Origin: Halobacillus litoralis
Lineage (GTDB): Bacteria; Bacillota; Bacilli; Bacillales; Halobacillaceae
Direction: 5' to 3'
Assembly (NCBI RefSeq): GCF_004101865.1
Contig: NZ_CP026118.1
Span: 3,427,001-3,491,000 of the forward strand
DNA: 64,000 bases
A program made the translations under genes and the position numbers. Under the pieces are notes generated by a model. That model was not told the DNA's origin and did not search any database. It was given only the letters and a program-made list of their open reading frames with translations. This document shows positions 45,444 through 53,883 of this stretch, piece by piece. The stretch's first letter is position 1, and each line of letters begins with the position of its first letter.

Positions 45444-46505
45444 ATGATGAAAAAAGAAAGACTGGACCTTTTATTAGAATTACTCAAAACACCATCTCCC
45501 TCTAGTATGGAGATGCAGATTCAAAGAAGATGGATGGAAGAAATGCGTGGGATAGCAGATGAAATAAGAACAGACCATGCCGGAAATGCGATTGCCATTC
45601 TGAATCCCGAAGCTGACTTCAAGGTCATGCTTGCTGGTCACTGTGATGAAATTGCCCTTGTGATCAATCGAATCGATGAGCAAGGCTATCTTCATTTTGA
45701 TAAGATGGGCGGAATTAATCCGAAAGCTGCGGTCGGAATGAAAGTGACCGTGCTCGGTCATGGAAAAGAAGTCATCGGGGTTATTGGCGTCAATGCTCAG
45801 CATCACGGTGGTTTGAAAGGTGACTTCGGTGTGGATGATTTATTCATCGATTGTGGTGCGAAATCCAAAGATGAAATAGAAAAATCAGTCCAAATTGGAG
45901 ACCTTGCCGTGTATAAACGAGATCCTGAAGTCTTGATGGACCGATACATAGCTGGCCGCGGTCTTGATAATCGAACGGGGCAATTTATTGTTGGTGAAGT
46001 TTTAAGGAAGTTATCAGAGAAAAATCTTCATGTAGGTGTTTATGCGGTAAGTACTGTCAATGAAGAGACGAACATGGGCGGAGCTTATTTTGCTGCAGCT
46101 GGAGTTGAGCCTTCAATGGCTATTGCTTGCGATGTAACGTTTGCCACGGATTATCCTGGTGTGAATAAAAACAAATATGGTGATATCCGGTTGGAAGGAG
46201 GGCCTGTTCTTGCTAAAGGGGCACCAATCAATCGGAAAATCAACCAGTGGTTAGAGCAAACGGCCAAAAAAATGGAGATGGATATACAATATGAATTGAC
46301 CCCTCGTTTAACAGGTACTGATGCGGATAAGATGCGTTTAACGGGGAAAGGGGTGCCTGTAAGCCTGGTTTCTTTACCACTTAGGTACATGCATTCTCCC
46401 GTGGAAACAGCCAGCATTCAGGATATTGACGAAGAAGTGGATTTGTTAGTAGAAATGATTGCAAACATGACGGGGAATGAAAATTTAAATCCATTAGAAG
46501 ATTAA
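45444..46505 (+). CDS. M42-family metallopeptidase (glutamyl/leucyl aminopeptidase type)
   Basis: The protein is 353 residues (ATG 45444; ATG 45447 is equally close to GGAGG). This M42/PepA-like aminopeptidase has dinuclear metal ligands in VMLAGHCDEIALVI (His, Asp), GRGLDNRTG (Asp), VNEETNMGG (Glu, Glu catalytic) and the late PLRYMHSPVE histidine. M42 enzymes are large cytosolic complexes that degrade small peptides. Several B. subtilis paralogues (YsdC, YtoP, YhfE) exist and I cannot assign which. It ends at a terminator and is not in an operon. Confidence 0.92.
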   Translation: MMKKERLDLLLELLKTPSPSSMEMQIQRRWMEEMRGIADEIRTDHAGNAIAILNPEADFKVMLAGHCDEIALVINRIDEQGYLHFDKMGGINPKAAVGMKVTVLGHGKEVIGVIGVNAQHHGGLKGDFGVDDLFIDCGAKSKDEIEKSVQIGDLAVYKRDPEVLMDRYIAGRGLDNRTGQFIVGEVLRKLSEKNLHVGVYAVSTVNEETNMGGAYFAAAGVEPSMAIACDVTFATDYPGVNKNKYGDIRLEGGPVLAKGAPINRKINQWLEQTAKKMEMDIQYELTPRLTGTDADKMRLTGKGVPVSLVSLPLRYMHSPVETASIQDIDEEVDLLVEMIANMTGNENLNPLED

Positions 46506-46510
46506 AGATA

Positions 46511-46540
46511 GAGCGCCTGGGGATGTCCCAGGCGTTTTTC
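46511..46540 (+). terminator. Rho-independent terminator after the M42 peptidase gene
   Basis: CGCCTGGG (46514-46521) pairs with CCCAGGCG (46527-46534) around GATGT, followed by TTTTTC. Confidence 0.9.
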
Positions 46541-46607
46541 GTTTATTAAAGGGCATATTTGGCAAGAATAGCAGATATAATCTTCAGTAATCGAAGGAGT
46601 GGTCTGT

Positions 46608-46820
46608 GTGGATCGAGAAATTCTTCATCAACAAATAATGACTTTGAAAGGTAAGATTTGTGCTGGTCAGCTGCAAGTGCAAGGGTATGATGATTACATT
46701 CTTTTACAGCTTGATAAAGTGAAAGATAGCGATGATGGTCTTGTTGATGTATCTACCGTTTCTTCCACTTTACGATTGTTCATTGATGCGACTGAAAAGT
46801 TCGGAAGCCCTTCAGCTTAA
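46608..46820 (+). CDS. Small hypothetical protein
   Basis: The protein is 70 residues from GTG 46608, with AAGGAG 8 nt upstream; GTG 46599 overlaps that site. It looks soluble, alpha/beta, with YILLQLDKV and STLRLFIDATEKF segments and one Cys. I recognise no family. It ends before a perfect palindromic terminator shared with yteA. The ribosome binding site and clean spacing support it as real. Confidence 0.65.
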   Translation: MDREILHQQIMTLKGKICAGQLQVQGYDDYILLQLDKVKDSDDGLVDVSTVSSTLRLFIDATEKFGSPSA

Positions 46821-46838
46821 CGATTCTGATTTCATACA

Positions 46839-46878
46839 CCAAACAAAAAAGGCGCTGATCAGCGCCTTTTTTGTTTGG
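46839..46878. terminator. Perfect 40-nt palindromic bidirectional terminator
   Basis: Bases 46839-46858 are exactly complementary to 46859-46878 (centre GGCGCTGA/TCAGCGCC), with A6 on one side and T6 on the other. It closes the small plus-strand gene and the minus-strand yteA-like gene. Confidence 0.95.
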
Positions 46879-47256
46879 TTATTGTTCTTTCATTTTTTCT
46901 ACTTCGTCGACTTTATACCGAGCGGTCGGCATTGCTTCCAGACGTTCTTCGGGGATTGGATCTCCGGACTTTTCACTGTAACCATAGCGGTCTTCTTCCA
47001 TTCTTTTCAGAGCATCGTTCACTTCCATCAATTTTTCACGAGCCTGTTCATAAAGGGTTTGCTCTTTCGCTCGCTCAAATTGATCTGTGCCCTGGTCGCC
47101 TGGATGATCGGCCACACTTGAGATTTCCCCTGTCCGATCATTGGGGTAGTCTGCTTTGGCTTGGTCCTGGTGATATTCTTTCATTTCAGATTCAGCCTCT
47201 TCTTTCATTTTCAATAGGCGATTTTTGAAATCTTTTTTTTGCTGTTCTGTCAACAT
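46879..47256 (-). CDS. yteA: DksA/TraR-like protein with lost zinc-finger cysteines (YteA family)
   Basis: The protein is 125 residues: a helical N-terminal hairpin (residues 1-90) followed by a region that aligns with the DksA/TraR C4 zinc finger (YGYSEKSGDPIPEERLEAMPTARY). All four cysteine positions are replaced (Ser94, Ser97 and no Cys near 115-118), while RLEAMPTA is kept. YteA-like proteins of Bacilli partly lose the finger; here it is gone. DksA binds RNA polymerase via the coiled coil, but whether this protein does is unknown. It lies 35 nt after menI on the same strand. Confidence 0.82.
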   Translation of the reverse strand: MLTEQQKKDFKNRLLKMKEEAESEMKEYHQDQAKADYPNDRTGEISSVADHPGDQGTDQFERAKEQTLYEQAREKLMEVNDALKRMEEDRYGYSEKSGDPIPEERLEAMPTARYKVDEVEKMKEQ

Positions 47257-47291
47257 GGATGATCGTACTCCTTTCTATTGTTGAGGTGATC

Positions 47292-47693
47292 TCATTTTTT
47301 CAGAGGGACGATCCCGATAGTACAACGGGAGAGACAAATGATCTCTTCTGACTCGTTCTTAATGGTAATTTCCCAGACCATCGTATTTTTCCCGATATGA
47401 GCTGGAAGGGCTGTACCTAGGACATGCCCATTACGAGCGCTTTTTATATGGTTAGCATTGATTTCTACACCGAATACTTGTTGCACCTGAGGGTCGATGT
47501 TCAAATAAGCACCGATACTTGCGGCACTTTCTGCTAATGCGACATTCGCTCCACCATGTAAGAAACCCATCGGCTGGTGTGTTCTGGCGTCAACAGGCAT
47601 TCTTATTTTTACGGATTTTTCAGTAGCTTCTACAATCTCCATCCCCAATGTTTCCATCAAGGTATTTTTCATCATTGATTGTTCCATCTTCAT
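47292..47693 (-). CDS. menI: 1,4-dihydroxy-2-naphthoyl-CoA thioesterase (hotdog fold, MenI-like)
   Basis: A 133-residue hotdog-fold thioesterase close to E. coli MenI (YdiI): MPVDARTHQPMGFLHGGANVALAE is nearly the same motif, with the catalytic Glu55 and HGG (46-48). MenI hydrolyses DHNA-CoA to DHNA, the step between MenB and MenA, so the location between menA and the menFDHBEC cluster fits. It shares the minus strand with menA, which is separated by a terminator. Similar thioesterases act on other acyl-CoAs, so exact specificity is not certain. Confidence 0.87.
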   Translation of the reverse strand: MKMEQSMMKNTLMETLGMEIVEATEKSVKIRMPVDARTHQPMGFLHGGANVALAESAASIGAYLNIDPQVQQVFGVEINANHIKSARNGHVLGTALPAHIGKNTMVWEITIKNESEEIICLSRCTIGIVPLKK

Positions 47694-47740
47694 CCCAACC
47701 TTTTTTTAATATTCCCATTCTGAAAATGGTCAAACCTAAA

Positions 47741-47775
47741 TAGAAAGAAGGATGGTATGTAAGCCATCCTTCATT
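47741..47775 (-). terminator. Terminator of the minus-strand menA gene
   Basis: On the minus strand GAAGGATGG pairs with CCATCCTTC around an 8-nt loop and is followed by TTTCT. It lies about 45 nt after menA. Confidence 0.85.
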
Positions 47776-47817
47776 GTTGTGAATACCAGAATCTTTATTA
47801 GCTTCATGCGCTCCACT

Positions 47818-48765
47818 TTAACCAAAAGGGAGATAAAGGTGAATGAGCAATGAAAGACCTAAAAGTAAACCATATATCGTATTCGTTTGTGCTGTAGCCT
47901 TCATAGCAGGCATCATTTCAAGAGGTGCTTGTTTTCCTATAAATCCCTGAATGGCTTTTCTAGCTTTTATTACACTAAAGAAAGTGATTACTGACCAGAG
48001 TGGGAGGGTCCCTGTGAAAATAAGTGCTCCGGTAATGATATAAGCAAAAATAAATAAAACAGCTAAAAAAACGATAGAACCTTTGTGGCCGAATAAAATG
48101 GCCAGGGTCTTCCTTCCGTTCTCTTCATCACCCACCCGGTCGCGTATATTATTCGCGAGCAATATAGTTCCTACAAAGATTGCGACCGGGATGGAAACAA
48201 TCAAAACTTCACCGGTGATTATCAGTCGTTGGATGTAGTAACTGATTCCTATGATTATCGTTCCCATAAAGAACCCTGCTGTAACTTCACCAAAAGGAGT
48301 ATAGGCAATGGGATAGGGGCCGCCTGTGTAAAGATAACCGAACAACATGGATATTAAGCCGATCACAGCGATCCACCAGCTGGAGGAAGCGCAAATATAA
48401 ATTCCTAATAAACCTGCGATTACGAAAAAAGAGAGGGCGAGGAATAATACAGTTTTAGGACGAATTCCATCCCGGACAATTGTTCCACCAATCCCGACTG
48501 AATTTTCATTATCGAGTCCACGAACGTAATCGTAGTATTCATTGAACATATTCGTGGCAGCTTGAATGAGGATGGAGGCGAGCAACATAGCGGCAAATAA
48601 CCAGAAATCGATCGATTGTTCCATAGCCGCTAACATTGTCCCGACAAATACAGGAACGAATGCAGCTGTTAATGTATGAGGGCGAAGCAATCTCCACCAT
48701 ACTTGGAATCCTTCACGTTCATTCAAGGAAGCTTTTACATTTTGGTTGTTTTGAACTAAGCTCAT
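47818..48765 (-). CDS. menA: 1,4-dihydroxy-2-naphthoate polyprenyltransferase MenA
   Basis: An integral membrane UbiA-family prenyltransferase of 315 residues from ATG at 48765, with GGGAGAG 7 nt upstream. It has about eight transmembrane helices. The first aspartate-rich motif is NMFNEYYDYVRGLDNE (about residue 78), and the second DRVGDEENGRKT (about 205), both binding the Mg2+-diphosphate. The enzyme joins DHNA to a polyprenyl diphosphate to make demethylmenaquinone at the membrane. It is divergent from menF. Confidence 0.94.
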   Translation of the reverse strand: MSLVQNNQNVKASLNEREGFQVWWRLLRPHTLTAAFVPVFVGTMLAAMEQSIDFWLFAAMLLASILIQAATNMFNEYYDYVRGLDNENSVGIGGTIVRDGIRPKTVLFLALSFFVIAGLLGIYICASSSWWIAVIGLISMLFGYLYTGGPYPIAYTPFGEVTAGFFMGTIIIGISYYIQRLIITGEVLIVSIPVAIFVGTILLANNIRDRVGDEENGRKTLAILFGHKGSIVFLAVLFIFAYIITGALIFTGTLPLWSVITFFSVIKARKAIQGFIGKQAPLEMMPAMKATAQTNTIYGLLLGLSLLIHLYLPFG

Positions 48766-48993
48766 TGATGTTCTCTCCCTTGTTTCCAATCTTATTTTAT
48801 GATAACAATTTAAGTTTAGGGAAACAGGCGCGGAGTGTCAATCAATGTAAGAAAATGCAAGAACGAGGTAAGATTTCTTGAGTCAAGAGAAAAAAGAGAA
48901 TAAAATAGATAGTGATGCATACAACTATTTCTTTCGAAGTTGCTGTATGATGAGATTATTATGAACGTCCCTTAAAGAATGGGAGGAATTTAT

Positions 48994-50385
48994 ATGCTTC
49001 ATACGAAGGCCCCTCATATAGAAGAATTGATCGGGGAAGCCCTTCAGAAAGCACATCATATTGGGGAACCTCTTTTTATAAGTATCGTTGAACGTATAGA
49101 TGCCCAGGACCCTTTTCAGTTTTTTGAAGCGGGATCAGCTGTAGATACACATCGCTCATTTTGGCAGAGTGCTGATAATGACTTTACAATGGTCGGCGTC
49201 GGTAAAGGCAGTCAATTATACGCGAAAAGTGAACAGCGTTTCCAGGAAGTGCAGTCGTTATGGAATGAGCTTCAGGAAAATGCAATCATCCATGATGATT
49301 ATAATAAAAAAGGGACTGGTATGGTAGCTTTAGGTGGGTTCAGTTTTGATCCTCTTGAAGCAGAAACAACGCCATGGGAGTCATTTCCTGACAGTCAGTT
49401 GACCATCCCTGCTTATTTACTGACTAATGTGGACGAGGAATCGTATTTAACAATCAATGCAGTAATTTTTCCAGAAGATCACCCACAGCAAATCGCCAAC
49501 CAGATTTTGAGTCAAAGGGAGCTTCTTTTCGAAGCGGAAATGAAAGCTGTCCAACTTCCTGAAATCAAAAAAACAGTAGAAATTTCACCGGAAGACTGGA
49601 AGGTTTCTGTGAGAAAGGCTACGGAAGATATTAAGGCTGGTATGATTGAAAAGGTCGTGTTGGCACGCGAATTGAGATTATCTTTCCATGAAGATACCCA
49701 TATCACTTCAATTCTGAGAACTTTAGCTGAAACACAATCGAACAGCTATGTTTTCGCTTTTGAAAGTAATGGAGATCACTTCATAGGCGCGACACCAGAA
49801 CGGTTAGCGAAAGTGGATGAAAGGAAGTTGGTTTCAACTTGCCTCGCCGGGACAACTCCCAGAGGGAAATCTGAAGAAGAAGACATGCTATTAGGGCAGG
49901 AGTTATTGGCAGATCCTAAAAACCGGCAGGAGCATCAGTTCGTGGTGGAAATGATTCGGGAAGCTGTAGAAGCTTGCAGTAGTCAGATAGAAATACCAGA
50001 AGCACCTATTCTTTATCCTTTAAAGAATCTGCAGCATTTATATACGCCAGTGAAAGCTATTCTGGATCAAGGTTATACATTGTTGGATGTGATCGAGAAG
50101 CTTCACCCTACACCAGCTCTTGGTGGTATGCCACAGAAGAAATCCGTATCTTACATCAGAGAACATGAAACATTGAACAGAGGCTGGTATGCAGGTCCTG
50201 TCGGTTGGTTCGACATCCGTAATAACGGAGAATTCGCTGTAGCCATCAGGTCGGCACTCATTCAACAAGATGAAGCCTCCTTATTCGCTGGGTGTGGTGT
50301 TGTTGAAGATTCAGATCCAGAGGCTGAGTATGAAGAAACAGCCGTTAAGCTGCAACCGATGCGGTCTGTTTTAGGAGGTTTCTGA
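48994..50385 (+). CDS. menF: Isochorismate synthase MenF
   Basis: The first enzyme of menaquinone synthesis converts chorismate to isochorismate; 463 residues from ATG 48994 (GGGAGG site; ATG 48979 lies ahead of that site). The C-terminal two-thirds is the chorismate-binding domain with TPERLAKV, STCLAGTTPRG, the LHPTPALGGMPQ loop and AGCGVVEDSDPEAEYEET, which bind Mg2+ and substrate. It opens the menF-D-H-B-E-C operon and overlaps menD by one base. Confidence 0.94.
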   Translation: MLHTKAPHIEELIGEALQKAHHIGEPLFISIVERIDAQDPFQFFEAGSAVDTHRSFWQSADNDFTMVGVGKGSQLYAKSEQRFQEVQSLWNELQENAIIHDDYNKKGTGMVALGGFSFDPLEAETTPWESFPDSQLTIPAYLLTNVDEESYLTINAVIFPEDHPQQIANQILSQRELLFEAEMKAVQLPEIKKTVEISPEDWKVSVRKATEDIKAGMIEKVVLARELRLSFHEDTHITSILRTLAETQSNSYVFAFESNGDHFIGATPERLAKVDERKLVSTCLAGTTPRGKSEEEDMLLGQELLADPKNRQEHQFVVEMIREAVEACSSQIEIPEAPILYPLKNLQHLYTPVKAILDQGYTLLDVIEKLHPTPALGGMPQKKSVSYIREHETLNRGWYAGPVGWFDIRNNGEFAVAIRSALIQQDEASLFAGCGVVEDSDPEAEYEETAVKLQPMRSVLGGF

Positions 50386-52127
50386 TGAATCATATAGAGT
50401 CATTATCTATGTTTGTCACTCACTTTGTTGACCAACTTGCTTTCTCCGGTGTAGAGCATGTGGTCATTTCACCAGGTTCAAGATCTACACCCCTTGCTAT
50501 GACATTTGCTGAGCATTCAGAAATTAATCATTGGGTCCATCTCGATGAAAGGTCGGCTGCCTTTTTCGCCTTAGGGCTGGCTAAACAAGAGCAGCGTCCC
50601 GTAGCTTTGATCTGCACTTCAGGTACAGCTGCAGCCAATTACTACCCAGCAATTGTCGAAGCTTATTATAGTCGCGTCCCACTGATCATTTTGACGGCTG
50701 ACCGCCCTCATGAGTTAAGGGAAGTGGGAGCACCACAAGCCATAAACCAAATCAACATGTTTGGTAACTACGCTAAATGGTATCAGGATCTTGCCATACC
50801 TGAACTGGAGAATCATATGTATGCAAGAAGACAGGCAGCTCGAGCTGTTGAAGAAGCGGTGGAAGGTCATGAGGGGCCCGTCCATTTGAATTTTCCATTA
50901 CGGGAACCCCTCATCCCTGACTTTACTTTGGAGGGCTGTTGGCGTGGAGAGGTGAAGCCGATCCGGCGCGCGGAAGCAGGAAGCTCTGTTTTATCTGCTG
51001 AGAAGCTTAAAAGTTTCTTCACTCATTTTGGTCGTAAGGAAAAGGGATTGATTGTAGTCGGGCCACAGGTAAACACAGACCTGGCTGCTTCTGTTACACG
51101 TCTAGCCTCGAGGATGGGTCTCCCTATACTGGCTGATCCTTTATCTCAACTGCGGGCAGGGGAGCACGATAAAAGGAATATCATTGAAAACTACGACGGT
51201 TTACTGAAATCTGAGCTCCTTCAAGAAAGTCTTGCCCCTGACTATATCTTACGTTTTGGCGCAATGCCTGTTTCCAAAGCCTATTTGAAATGGGTGCAGA
51301 GATTTGAAAGTCAGGTCGATCATTATATTGTCGATGATCATGCAAGTTATCGGGAGCCTGCCGGTATTAACCCGAATCATATTTGGGCAGACCCCGTAAG
51401 TTTTTGCAACCAGCTCGCTGACCATATGCCGGAAGATAATGTAGAGACCTCCTGGTTGAATCAATGGCAGAGCATGAATAATAAAGCTAAAACACAGATG
51501 TTACTTGAACCTGGAGAGTCCCTCAATGAGGGACATGCTGTTGTGTATTTATCGCAAAGCCTGCCTGATGAGTCTAACTTCTTTATCGGGAACAGTATGC
51601 CTATCAGGGACGTGGATAGCTTTTTCATGTCGACGCCAAAGCGTATAAAGTTAATGGCGAATCGTGGTGCGAATGGTATTGATGGAGTAGTGAGCACCGC
51701 TTTAGGAACAGCTGCAACAGGGCGGAAAACAACACTGCTGCTTGGCGACTTGTCCTTTTTTCATGATATGAACGGGTTGTGGATGGCTAAAAATAAGAGA
51801 ATACCTTTGACAATTGTCGTCATCAACAATGATGGAGGAGGAATATTTTCTTATCTTCCTCAGTCCAATCATGAGAAACACTTTGAAGAACTTTTCGGTA
51901 CTCCACTCGGAATCGAGCTAGGGCCGGCTGTAGAAATGTATGGTGGTATTCATGAACAGGTGGATAATTGGGATGATTATCGCACTGCCCTTGCAGAAAG
52001 TTATCAAAATGAATCTTTATATGTCATTGAAGTGAAGACAAACCGGGAGGACCATGTGGCTTTTCATAAAGCTAAGTGGCAAAGTGTTGAAGAAGCTGTC
52101 CTGAGCTGGAGTGAAAAGGATGATTAA
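50385..52127 (+). CDS. menD: SEPHCHC synthase MenD
   Basis: A thiamine-diphosphate enzyme of 580 residues that adds 2-oxoglutarate-derived succinic semialdehyde to isochorismate to form SEPHCHC. The ATG overlaps the menF stop (TGATG). The N-terminal substrate/pyrimidine domain begins with HVVISPGSRSTPL and carries the catalytic glutamate in HLDERSAAFFALGLAK. The C-terminal diphosphate-binding domain has GDLSFFHDMNGL and INNDGGGIFSYLPQ. It overlaps menH by 8 bases. Confidence 0.95.
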   Translation: MNHIESLSMFVTHFVDQLAFSGVEHVVISPGSRSTPLAMTFAEHSEINHWVHLDERSAAFFALGLAKQEQRPVALICTSGTAAANYYPAIVEAYYSRVPLIILTADRPHELREVGAPQAINQINMFGNYAKWYQDLAIPELENHMYARRQAARAVEEAVEGHEGPVHLNFPLREPLIPDFTLEGCWRGEVKPIRRAEAGSSVLSAEKLKSFFTHFGRKEKGLIVVGPQVNTDLAASVTRLASRMGLPILADPLSQLRAGEHDKRNIIENYDGLLKSELLQESLAPDYILRFGAMPVSKAYLKWVQRFESQVDHYIVDDHASYREPAGINPNHIWADPVSFCNQLADHMPEDNVETSWLNQWQSMNNKAKTQMLLEPGESLNEGHAVVYLSQSLPDESNFFIGNSMPIRDVDSFFMSTPKRIKLMANRGANGIDGVVSTALGTAATGRKTTLLLGDLSFFHDMNGLWMAKNKRIPLTIVVINNDGGGIFSYLPQSNHEKHFEELFGTPLGIELGPAVEMYGGIHEQVDNWDDYRTALAESYQNESLYVIEVKTNREDHVAFHKAKWQSVEEAVLSWSEKDD

Positions 52128-52917
52128 GCGTGTGCAACAGCGGAATTACTGGGTAGAAGACACCGGTGAGGGTCCTGCCTTGCTTATGCTCCATGGATTT
52201 ACTGGAAGTGCAGCTACATTCAATCTCTTCTTGGAAAACATGAATCATGATTATCGAGTCCTCAAAGTGGAGCTACCCGGTCATTCAAGGACAGGGTCGG
52301 TTGGAGTGGTGACGATGGAACAGTTTTGTTGTGATCTAGCAGCCATTCTGGACCAAATGAATTTGGATAAAGTAACATTGATGGGGTATTCTCTGGGTGG
52401 GCGTACAGCTTTATCTTTTGCCATTCTTTATCCTCATCTTGTTGAGCGACTTATCTTAGAAAGTGCTTCACCAGGTTTAGCCACAATAGAAGAGAGACAG
52501 GTGCGACAGGCAAATGATCAAAAGTTGGTGGAGCAGCTTCAAAAAGACGGAATTGAAAAATTCGTTTCCTTCTGGGAGAACATCCCGTTATTTGAATCTC
52601 AAGTCCTTCTCCCTGAACAGGAGAAAGAAACGCTGAAGCGAGAACGGTTAAATCAAGACCCTGTAGGTTTATCTGAATCTTTAAGAGGCATGGGGACGGG
52701 GGTTCAAACCTCCTGGTGGAATCATCTTTCTTCCCTGGAAATTGAAGTGATGCTTATCACAGGAGCGAAAGATAGTAAGTTTCAATCCATCAATCGAAGG
52801 ATGGAAGTGTTGCTTTCTTATGGGTCCTGGATAGAAGTGGAAGGGGCCGGTCATACCGTCCATCTTGAGAAACCACAGATTTTTGCTAAAATTGTAGATA
52901 GCTTCATGATAAAATAA
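52120..52917 (+). CDS. menH: SHCHC synthase MenH (alpha/beta hydrolase)
   Basis: The protein is 265 residues from ATG 52120 (GGAG 7 nt upstream; the GTG at 52111 lies within that site). The alpha/beta-hydrolase fold carries the nucleophile Ser91 in GYSLGGRT, the oxyanion motif MLHGFTGS, and the catalytic histidine in GAGHTVHLEKP. MenH removes pyruvate from SEPHCHC to give SHCHC. It overlaps menD by 8 bases. Confidence 0.92.
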   Translation: MIKRVQQRNYWVEDTGEGPALLMLHGFTGSAATFNLFLENMNHDYRVLKVELPGHSRTGSVGVVTMEQFCCDLAAILDQMNLDKVTLMGYSLGGRTALSFAILYPHLVERLILESASPGLATIEERQVRQANDQKLVEQLQKDGIEKFVSFWENIPLFESQVLLPEQEKETLKRERLNQDPVGLSESLRGMGTGVQTSWWNHLSSLEIEVMLITGAKDSKFQSINRRMEVLLSYGSWIEVEGAGHTVHLEKPQIFAKIVDSFMIK

Positions 52918-52982
52918 AATGTGTATGAAGACGTTTTGGTCATGAAGAATCTAGATATAGAAGTAAACAAGGAGGAAATAAT

Positions 52983-53801
52983 ATGTCTTTTGATTGGGTT
53001 CAAGATCGCGAATATGAAGATATTGTCTATCAAAGATTTGAAGGGATTGCTAAAATCACGATTAACCGCCCTGAGGTAAGAAATGCTTTCCGTCCACAAA
53101 CCGTCCATGAGTTGATTGATGCATTTGCATATGCTCGTGATGATTCTAGAATCGGTGTTGTTGTATTAGCTGGAGCTGGCGATGATGCTTTCTGTTCAGG
53201 TGGGGACCAGAGTGTACGAGGTCATGGTGGTTATGTAGGTGATGATCATATTCCGCGTTTGAATGTTCTGGATCTACAACGATTGATCCGGGTTATTCCA
53301 AAACCCGTAGTAGCGATGGTTTCTGGTTATGCTATAGGAGGCGGCCACGTATTACATATTGTATGTGATTTGACCATTGCAGCTGATAATGCCATCTTCG
53401 GTCAAACAGGTCCGAAAGTAGGAAGCTTTGATGCCGGGTATGGTGCTGGTTTGCTGGCGCGTATCGTCGGACATAAGAAAGCACGTGAAATTTGGTATTT
53501 GTGCCGCCAGTACAGTGCGAAAGAAGCAGAAGACATGGGGCTGGTCAACTCAGTCGTACCTCTTGAAGAACTGGAAGCAGAAACAGTTCAATGGTGCAGA
53601 GAGATGCTTGAAAAATCTCCTACTGCCCTCCGCTTCTTGAAAGCCTCCTTCAATGCTGACACGGATGGTCTTGCAGGCCTTCAGCAAATGGGTGGAGACG
53701 CTACACTGCTTTATTACACGACAGAAGAAGCAAAAGAAGGCCGTGACGCCTTCAAGGAAAAGAGGAAGCCTGATTTCGATCAGTTCCCGCGTTTTCCATG
53801 A
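52983..53801 (+). CDS. menB: 1,4-dihydroxy-2-naphthoyl-CoA synthase MenB
   Basis: A crotonase-fold enzyme of 272 residues that closes the ring of o-succinylbenzoyl-CoA to DHNA-CoA. Motifs are [16 protein letters not shown], the CoA oxyanion region [29 protein letters not shown] and the aspartate-containing [18 protein letters not shown]. The HGGYVGDD loop and the C-terminal [13 protein letters not shown] are diagnostic for MenB. AGGAGG precedes ATG 52983. A terminator hairpin follows before menE. Confidence 0.96.
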   Translation: MSFDWVQDREYEDIVYQRFEGIAKITINRPEVRNAFRPQTVHELIDAFAYARDDSRIGVVVLAGAGDDAFCSGGDQSVRGHGGYVGDDHIPRLNVLDLQRLIRVIPKPVVAMVSGYAIGGGHVLHIVCDLTIAADNAIFGQTGPKVGSFDAGYGAGLLARIVGHKKAREIWYLCRQYSAKEAEDMGLVNSVVPLEELEAETVQWCREMLEKSPTALRFLKASFNADTDGLAGLQQMGGDATLLYYTTEEAKEGRDAFKEKRKPDFDQFPRFP

Positions 53802-53823
53802 TTTGATGAATGAAAGGTTGTAA

Positions 53824-53859
53824 AAGGGGCATCCCATAGTGGGGGTGCCCTTTTTTTCC
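53824..53859 (+). terminator. Terminator-like hairpin between menB and menE
   Basis: AAAAGGG-CATCCC pairs with GGGGTG-CCCTTTT, with one bulged G, followed by a T7 run. It lies inside the men gene series, so it may set a lower level for menE-menC or end one transcript. Confidence 0.8.
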
Positions 53860-53883
53860 AGATCTTAAAAAGGAATGAGTAAA

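Noticed and set aside
46732..47228. Plus-strand frames antisense to yteA
   Set aside because: They are shadows of the minus-strand gene and cross the 40-nt palindromic terminator.
52699..52714. GGGGGTTCAAACCTCC, which looks like a tRNA T-arm
   Set aside because: It lies in frame within menH, and no acceptor, D or anticodon arm can be built around it.
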